From Pseudomonadota bacterium (GTDB lineage Bacteria > Pseudomonadota > Gammaproteobacteria > Competibacterales > Competibacteraceae): 64,000 nt of DNA. Positions 59,456-64,000 of the stretch are shown here, piece by piece; the stretch's first letter is position 1, and every line of letters begins with the position of its first letter. The notes under the pieces were generated by a model, which saw only the letters and a list, made by a program, of their open reading frames with translations, was not told the DNA's origin and made no database searches. Position numbers and translations under genes: made by a program. The DNA is taken from the NCBI GenBank assembly GCA_022709365.1, contig JAKLIY010000014.1, positions 1 to 64,000 on the forward strand, in the 5' to 3' direction.

Positions 59456-59492
59456 GCCCCTCTCCCAGGGGTCGGCATGACCGGAGAGGGGC
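59456..59492. repeat. Palindromic repeat between livK and livH
   Basis: GCCCCTCTCC at 59456-59465 is exactly complementary to 59483-59492. It lies directly behind the livK stop codon and would form a hairpin that lets livK message outlast the rest of the operon, a usual pattern for abundant binding proteins. Confidence 0.75.
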
Positions 59493-59502
59493 TGACCATG
59501 CC

Positions 59503-60633
59503 CTACAACTTCTGCATCACGAAGTTGCCTTCCGCATCGACCTTGTAAACCCGATACACCTCACCCTCGCGGTCGCCCTTGGCGTCAAAGGAGATGGGAC
59601 CGCTCAGGCCGGAATAGCCCTTGAGGTTCTTATGCAGGTATTCAGCGACCTTGTCGCCGTCGACAGATTTAGCGCCCGCAATGCCGGCGGCCGCTACCCG
59701 GAAGCCATCACCGGCCAGCACCACCCAGATCGACGCCGGGGCTTCGTGGTACTTCTTCTGGTAATCCGCCAGGAATGCCTTGGCCTCCGGGGTATCGAGA
59801 TCTTGCGGTTGCGGCGGGCTGAGGAAATAAAAGCCTTCGGCGGCTTCCTTACCCGCACTCTTGACCAAATCCGGATTGTTGGTGGCGTCACCACCGATAA
59901 ACGGCACCGGCCAACCCATGCTCCGCTTTTGCCGCAGCAACAAGCCCGCTTCGGGGTAGTAACCAGTGAACAGCACAACGTCCGGGTTAGCGCCCTTGAG
60001 CTTGGTCAGAATGGCGGTGTAATCGCGCTCGCCGGGCGTCAGGGCGTCAAAGAACACCACTTCCGCGCCCTGCTTTTTCAATAGCGCGTTGGCTTCGTCA
60101 GCCAAACCTTTGGCGTAGGAGGTGCTGTCATGCAGGATGGCAATCTTCTTGAAACCCAGTTTCTCAATGGTCTGCGCCGCCATGCGGCCCTGCTCATCAT
60201 CGCGGGGTGCGGTGCGGAAGAAATGCTTGAAGCCCTTTTCCGTCAAACGGATCGCGGTAGAGCCGTTGGCGATCTGCGGAATGCCGGCCTCGTCGTAAAT
60301 GGTCTGGCTGGCTTCGGTCACGGAGGAGCCATAAGTGCCGATCACGGCGACGACGCCTTTGGTGGTCAGGCGCTGGGCAGCCAGCGAGGCGGTGCGCGGA
60401 TCGCCGCCGTCGTCCTCGGTCACGACCTCGATCTTCCGGCCCAGCACGCCGCCCTTGGCGTTCTGCTGCTCGGCCAGCAGTTCGACGATCTTTTTCATGC
60501 CCTGCCCTTCACTGGCCCAGGAGCCGGTCAACGGGGCCATCAGACCGATTTTCACCGGATCCGCCGCCTGGACCACACCGCCGCCCAGCGCCAGACCGAC
60601 CGCGGCAACCAGCGTTAAAATTTGCTTTTTCAT
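59503..60633 (-). CDS. livK: Branched-chain amino-acid-binding protein LivK
   Basis: A 376-residue periplasmic binding protein of the Leu/Ile/Val group. A signal peptide is present (MKKQILTLVAAVGLALGGGV, cleavage near QAADP). The mature part has KIGLMAPLTGSWASEGQGMK, VVTEDDGGDPRTASLAAQRL and VVAVIGTYGSSVTEASQTIY. It delivers amino acids to LivHM. It is the first gene of the operon; the region before it to ttcA contains a palindromic repeat. Confidence 0.95.
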   Translation of the reverse strand: MKKQILTLVAAVGLALGGGVVQAADPVKIGLMAPLTGSWASEGQGMKKIVELLAEQQNAKGGVLGRKIEVVTEDDGGDPRTASLAAQRLTTKGVVAVIGTYGSSVTEASQTIYDEAGIPQIANGSTAIRLTEKGFKHFFRTAPRDDEQGRMAAQTIEKLGFKKIAILHDSTSYAKGLADEANALLKKQGAEVVFFDALTPGERDYTAILTKLKGANPDVVLFTGYYPEAGLLLRQKRSMGWPVPFIGGDATNNPDLVKSAGKEAAEGFYFLSPPQPQDLDTPEAKAFLADYQKKYHEAPASIWVVLAGDGFRVAAAGIAGAKSVDGDKVAEYLHKNLKGYSGLSGPISFDAKGDREGEVYRVYKVDAEGNFVMQKL

Positions 60634-60740
60634 CGATGTCCTCGTTCAAAAATTTTGGGTAATGCGTAACGATAGCAGCGAAATTGACAGCGTCAAACCC
60701 GCCTTGTTGGATAGCACTCCATTGAGTAACCGTAGTAACC

Positions 60741-60822
60741 GTAGGTCGGGCAAAAGCGGAGCGTTGCCCGACGAGTTCCGGGGCACACCGGGTCATGTCG
60801 GGCACGTCCTGTGCCCGACCTA
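60741..60822. repeat. Palindromic repeat overlapping the ttcA stop
   Basis: GTAGGTCGGGCA at 60741 pairs with TGCCCGACCTAC ending at about 60822, with inner complementary parts (CGTTGCCCGACG, TCGGGCACG...GTGCCCGA). The right arm includes the ttcA stop codon (TAG on the minus strand), so it could act as the end of the ttcA message. Confidence 0.65.
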
Positions 60823-61698
60823 CTGGACTACCGGCTCTTCTTCCTCATCCTGCTCAATCTCCTCATGCCCACCGGGCAACCAGCTCGGCGTCGGGCCGCC
60901 ATTGCGCGTTCCCAGTCCGGTGAAATTGAACAGTCCGGCATCGGCCAGGTGCGAAGGAGCCACGTTGCCCAGCGCGGCAAAAATAGTGTCCACCCGCCCC
61001 GGAAACTGCTTTTCCCATTGCTGCAACATCGCCTTAATCGCTTGGCGTTGCAGATTTTCCTGCGAGCCACACAGGTTGCAGGGAATGATCGGGAACTGGC
61101 GGGCTTCGGCGTAGGCGGCCAAATCGCGCTCCTTGCAGTAAGCCAGCGGACGGATCACTACATGTCGGCCATCGTCGCTCAACAGCTTGGGCGGCATGGC
61201 CTTGAGCTTGCCGCCGTGGAACAGATTCAGAAACAGCGTTTCCACAATATCGTCGCGGTGATGACCTAGGGCGATCTTGGTCATACCGTGTTCGGCGGCG
61301 AAGGTGTAAAGAATTCCGCGCCGCAGTCGTGAACACAGCCCACAGGTCGTTTTTCCCTCCGGGATCACCCGCTTGACGATGCGGTAGGTGTCCTGCTCGA
61401 TGATATGAAAAGGGACGCCGACACCGCGCAGATAGTCCGGCAACACCTGTTCGGGAAAACCCGGCTGTTTCTGGTCGAGATTGACGGCGATCAGTTCAAA
61501 ACGCACTGGCGCCCGTGCTTGCAGGTTGCGCAGAATATCGAGCAGGGCGAACGAATCCTTGCCGCCAGACAGGCAGACCATCACCCGGTCGCCATCCTCA
61601 ATCATGTTGAAATCCTGAATGGCCCGGCCCACGTTGCGCCGCAACCGCTTCTGAAGCTTATTAAAATTGCACTGCTGTTTCCTGACCGCCGCCGTCAT
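60820..61698 (-). CDS. ttcA: tRNA 2-thiocytidine biosynthesis protein TtcA
   Basis: A 292-residue tRNA thiolase making 2-thiocytidine at position 32. The PP-loop is [13 protein letters not shown] near residue 40, and the Fe-S cysteines are [11 protein letters not shown] and, later, [29 protein letters not shown] is the usual central block. The length fits TtcA plus a short acidic tail ([11 protein letters not shown]). It stands alone, with the small YdcH-like gene diverging upstream. Confidence 0.95.
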   Translation of the reverse strand: MTAAVRKQQCNFNKLQKRLRRNVGRAIQDFNMIEDGDRVMVCLSGGKDSFALLDILRNLQARAPVRFELIAVNLDQKQPGFPEQVLPDYLRGVGVPFHIIEQDTYRIVKRVIPEGKTTCGLCSRLRRGILYTFAAEHGMTKIALGHHRDDIVETLFLNLFHGGKLKAMPPKLLSDDGRHVVIRPLAYCKERDLAAYAEARQFPIIPCNLCGSQENLQRQAIKAMLQQWEKQFPGRVDTIFAALGNVAPSHLADAGLFNFTGLGTRNGGPTPSWLPGGHEEIEQDEEEEPVVQ

Positions 61699-61892
61699 CG
61701 CTTGCTCTCCGGGAATCCTTTGCAGGGTTGGGAACTTTACCCGAAATCTGGCCCGGTTGCGTCAGGCTGATTCGCTTGCCGCCCGTGCGCTGGCGGACTA
61801 GACTGCTTTCATGACCACGGTGAACGCCGCGCGTTGGGAACCGGTCCGGTTCCAGACCTACAATCCCCGCCCTTTTTCGGAGAACCCTGCCT

Positions 61893-62099
61893 ATGGAGAC
61901 GAATGACGTAGAACACTACAAGCGCCGGCTCGTCGAGCTGCGCATTGAGCATCGCGACCTGGATGATGTGATTGCCCGCCTGGTGAAAGACCCGCTGGTC
62001 GACGAACTCGAATTGAAGCGGCTTAAAAAACGCAAGCTGATGATCAAGGATCAGATCACCCGCCTGGAAAGCAAGGTCATTCCCGATCTAAACGCCTAG
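61893..62099 (+). CDS. YdcH-like (DUF465) small protein
   Basis: A 68-residue, highly charged helical protein with the DUF465 pattern: RIEHRDLDDVIARL, then DELELKRLKKRKLMIKDQI and a short RLESKVIP tail. It is of normal length and probably forms a helical hairpin. Its function in the cell is unknown. It faces the phasin-type gene, with a terminator hairpin in between. Confidence 0.87.
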   Translation: METNDVEHYKRRLVELRIEHRDLDDVIARLVKDPLVDELELKRLKKRKLMIKDQITRLESKVIPDLNA

Positions 62100-62114
62100 C
62101 CGATCAGAAAAAAA

Positions 62115-62150
62115 CAGAGCCGCCGGGCCTTGCGGCGTGCGGCGGCTCTG
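62115..62150 (-). terminator. Rho-independent terminator of the phasin-type gene
   Basis: A 10-bp perfect stem (CAGAGCCGCC and complement) with a GC-rich 16-nt loop. On the minus strand it is followed by seven U residues (A run at 62108-62114), as expected for intrinsic termination of leftward transcription from the phasin-type gene. It also lies 16 nt after the YdcH-like stop but lacks a T run in that direction. Confidence 0.8.
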
Positions 62151-62180
62151 GAATCCAGAATCTACTGATCTGCAACGATT

Positions 62181-62813
62181 TTACAACGACTCACCGTATT
62201 TCCGGGCGTGGAGTTCCCGAGCTTGAGCAACCCAGTCATCCCGGCGAATACGCCCGTTGAAATGGATCACCGCAGATTCCAGATGATCGATATCGGCGTC
62301 GGTCAAAATCGCAATCTGTCGATAGTAGTGAATGCCGGCAGCGTGCAACTTGCCTTCCAGCACCGGCCCAATACCACTGATCAATTTCAAATCATCCTTC
62401 TCCGCCGCCGCCGGCGCAGTCATGGCTGCCGCTTGTTGATCATGAGCCAGCGCCTTGATGTTCTCGTTGATTTCTTCCAGACGATGGGCAATGCCCCGCA
62501 AATCATCGCGGGTGGGCACACCCAGTCGCTTCAGCGCCCGCGACACCCGATCCTCAAAAATCTGTTCCAGATGATCGAGCGTATCGCTCGCCTTACCTCG
62601 GACGCCCTCAACCATCTCGCGGACTTCTTCCATACGCTCTTGCGCTTCATGGACCGTTTCCCCAGCCAGTTTCAGGGTCTGGTCGCGGAGTTTTTCACTC
62701 TCCTTGACCAATGAACCCATCAGCTTGCTGGTTTCATCCTGCGCCCGGTCCATCACCGCCTTGACCTGATCAGCCATAACTTCGGGAACGCTTTTACGGT
62801 TTTCTTCGCTCAT
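62181..62813 (-). CDS. Phasin-like protein fused to a helix-hairpin-helix domain
   Basis: A 210-residue protein. Residues 1-130 are long amphipathic helices of the PHA granule-associated type (KSVPEVMADQVKAVMDRAQD, then repeated Glu/Arg-rich heptads). After an Ala/Pro hinge (AAAMTAPAAAEKDD) a C-terminal helix-hairpin-helix domain begins: LISGIGPVLEGKLHAAGI followed by IAILTDADIDHLESAV. Phasins coat polyhydroxyalkanoate granules; the helix-hairpin-helix part usually binds DNA non-specifically. The fusion could tie granules to the nucleoid. It has its own terminator. Confidence 0.72.
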   Translation of the reverse strand: MSEENRKSVPEVMADQVKAVMDRAQDETSKLMGSLVKESEKLRDQTLKLAGETVHEAQERMEEVREMVEGVRGKASDTLDHLEQIFEDRVSRALKRLGVPTRDDLRGIAHRLEEINENIKALAHDQQAAAMTAPAAAEKDDLKLISGIGPVLEGKLHAAGIHYYRQIAILTDADIDHLESAVIHFNGRIRRDDWVAQARELHARKYGESL

Positions 62814-63019
62814 GACGATGCTCCTTTGGGCGATTGCCCGGATTTTGTCCTAATATGGATCGTTAATTGTTATTAATCTAGCAGGCAAAACTAGTGCAAA
62901 CACCCTAACAGCAACCCGGTCCGCGGCCCGGTGTGCTAAAGTAATTTATCCGCAGACGAGTCGATCCGGCCTCCGCCGGCAAAGCCTCCCCTCCACCCCT
63001 AAATCATACCGATCGCCCC

Positions 63020-64000
63020 ATGATCCTGAGCCGTTTCCTCAAGCCCAAGTGGCAACACACCGATCCTGAAACCCGTAAACCGGCTTCGCAGGAACTGGAA
63101 AGCCCCGATCCTGCCCTCCGCCACACGGCGCTGGAACGCCTCAGCGATCTCGACCGACTGCAAACTATCGCCAGCGAAGATGCGGACTCCGGGGTGCGAG
63201 CTACCGCGCTGGAGCGTTACCAATTCTTGTTGACCGGCAAGGCCCCGGATAGCCCGCCGCTGGCCGACCGCCTGGAACGACTGCGCCAGGACGCCGATCC
63301 TCAGTTGATCGACTTCCTGTTGCACCACGCCGTGGAGCCGGAGTTACGACTGGCCGCGCTGGAGCAAACGACTGCTGAACCGACGCTGATTGAGATCGCA
63401 GTCCATGATCCGCACATGGATCTACGCCTGGCTGCACTGGAACGGGTCGACGAATCCGAATCGCTCGATCAGATCGCCCGCCAAAGTCGCAATCGCGACA
63501 AGCGAGTCTACCGCCGGGCGCGGGAACGGCTGGATGCACTGGTTGCTGAAAAAATCCGCGCCAGCCACATTGAGCGGTTATGCACCGAAATGGAGAACCT
63601 GCGCTGGGACGGAGAAAGCAGCCTGAACGCCGGACGATTTCCCAAACTGGAACAGGAATGGCGCGACCAGGAAGCCGCAGCACCCCCGGAATTGCAGGAA
63701 CGCTACACCCAGGCGCGCGCCCGGTTCCTGGCTGAACGGCAGGCCAGCGCGGGCCGCCGCTCACAGCGCCTGGAACTGGTGGCCTCGCTGGAAACCTTGC
63801 TGGAACGGTTGCGCCAGGCCGGCGAGTCCAGTCCCGAACTGGACGCCTCAGTGCAGTACGCCACCCGCGAAGCACCCGCCGCCTGGGCCTATTTCGGCCC
63901 GGTTCAGGACAGTGAAGGCCGGCGACTGGAACAGCAATTCCAGCAGTTAGTCGAGGAGATTCAGGAACAGCAGCGCGTTCTTCATCGTAACCAGGCTCGG
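63020..64000 (+). CDS. DUF349-containing protein, partial (5' part)
   Basis: An ATG-started frame stays open for 327 codons to the window edge. The first 170 residues look like HEAT-type helical repeats (ALRHTALERLSDLDRLQTIA; VRATALERYQFLLT; LRLAALERVDESESLDQIAR). After about residue 190 come DUF349-like stretches: a FPKLEQEWRDQEA segment and YTQARARFLAERQASAG with long charged helices. The gene likely continues well beyond the edge, as DUF349 proteins contain several repeats. Function unknown; some DUF349 proteins affect envelope or ribosome regulation. Upstream, 62814-63019 holds no gene I can see. Confidence 0.75.
   Translation, partial: MILSRFLKPKWQHTDPETRKPASQELESPDPALRHTALERLSDLDRLQTIASEDADSGVRATALERYQFLLTGKAPDSPPLADRLERLRQDADPQLIDFLLHHAVEPELRLAALEQTTAEPTLIEIAVHDPHMDLRLAALERVDESESLDQIARQSRNRDKRVYRRARERLDALVAEKIRASHIERLCTEMENLRWDGESSLNAGRFPKLEQEWRDQEAAAPPELQERYTQARARFLAERQASAGRRSQRLELVASLETLLERLRQAGESSPELDASVQYATREAPAAWAYFGPVQDSEGRRLEQQFQQLVEEIQEQQRVLHRNQAR

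Overview
The window looks like a contig from a GC-rich, PHA-storing gammaproteobacterium. The call rests on a class I fumarase, an AceE/AceF/lipoyl-Lpd pyruvate dehydrogenase, a phasin-like granule protein, a complete liv operon, TtcA, a YdcH-type protein, and many short GC-rich palindromic repeats between genes. A relative of Candidatus Competibacter/Contendobacter would fit; this is inference from gene content, not from a marker gene. No rRNA, tRNA or CRISPR array was seen.

Layout. 0-1.3 kb: decayed accessory DNA, an IS1595-like transposase with two in-frame stops butted against the 3' half of a DUF4276 gene. 1.3-5.5 kb (minus): enoyl-CoA hydratase-family isomerase, CorA-like channel, class I fumarase. 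5.7-11.4 kb: two polar amino-acid ABC permeases (minus) divergent from a large FAD/Fe-S D-lactate-dehydrogenase-type oxidoreductase and a periplasmic binding protein (plus), with no ABC ATPase beside them. 11.5-12.9 kb: a Gfo/Idh/MocA oxidoreductase, then a 0.3 kb scar made of shrunken pieces of the iclR-kduI locus found 9-10 kb further on. 13-20.6 kb: pyruvate dehydrogenase operon, methylglyoxal synthase, an ldhA stub and a small conserved protein.

20.6-39.6 kb is a hexuronate and unsaturated-uronate catabolic island: IclR regulator, KduD, KduI (minus), and divergently KdgF, UxaB, KdgK, UxuA, an SDR mannonate oxidoreductase, a DctPQM TRAP transporter, a hexuronate-type MFS carrier, UxaC, UxaA, Eda, a second KDG-type kinase, an aldose-1-epimerase-like protein and a YhcH-type protein. 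Together they take glucuronate, galacturonate and lyase-derived unsaturated uronates to pyruvate plus glyceraldehyde-3-phosphate, feeding the adjacent pyruvate dehydrogenase and the downstream Pta.

39.6-46.3 kb: phosphate acetyltransferase, ferredoxin-NADP reductase with a perfect FNR-type box, a SulP-STAS-cNMP-binding transporter, and adenylosuccinate lyase. 46.4-60.6 kb (minus): a branched-chain amino-acid ABC operon (livK-H-M-G-F) interrupted at three junctions by accessory genes: an AlbA_2/Schlafen-type protein (H/M), a DUF4258-like/DUF2283 pair (M/G) and a Uma2-mod-res type III restriction-modification block (G/F) joined by 10-11 nt overlaps. Three repeat palindromes lie in frame inside res and mod. 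60.8-64 kb: TtcA, a YdcH-like small protein, a phasin/helix-hairpin-helix fusion and the start of a DUF349 protein that runs off the window.

The most unusual features are the colonised liv operon, the in-frame palindromes in the restriction genes, and the collapsed regulatory-locus copy at 12.5-12.85 kb.
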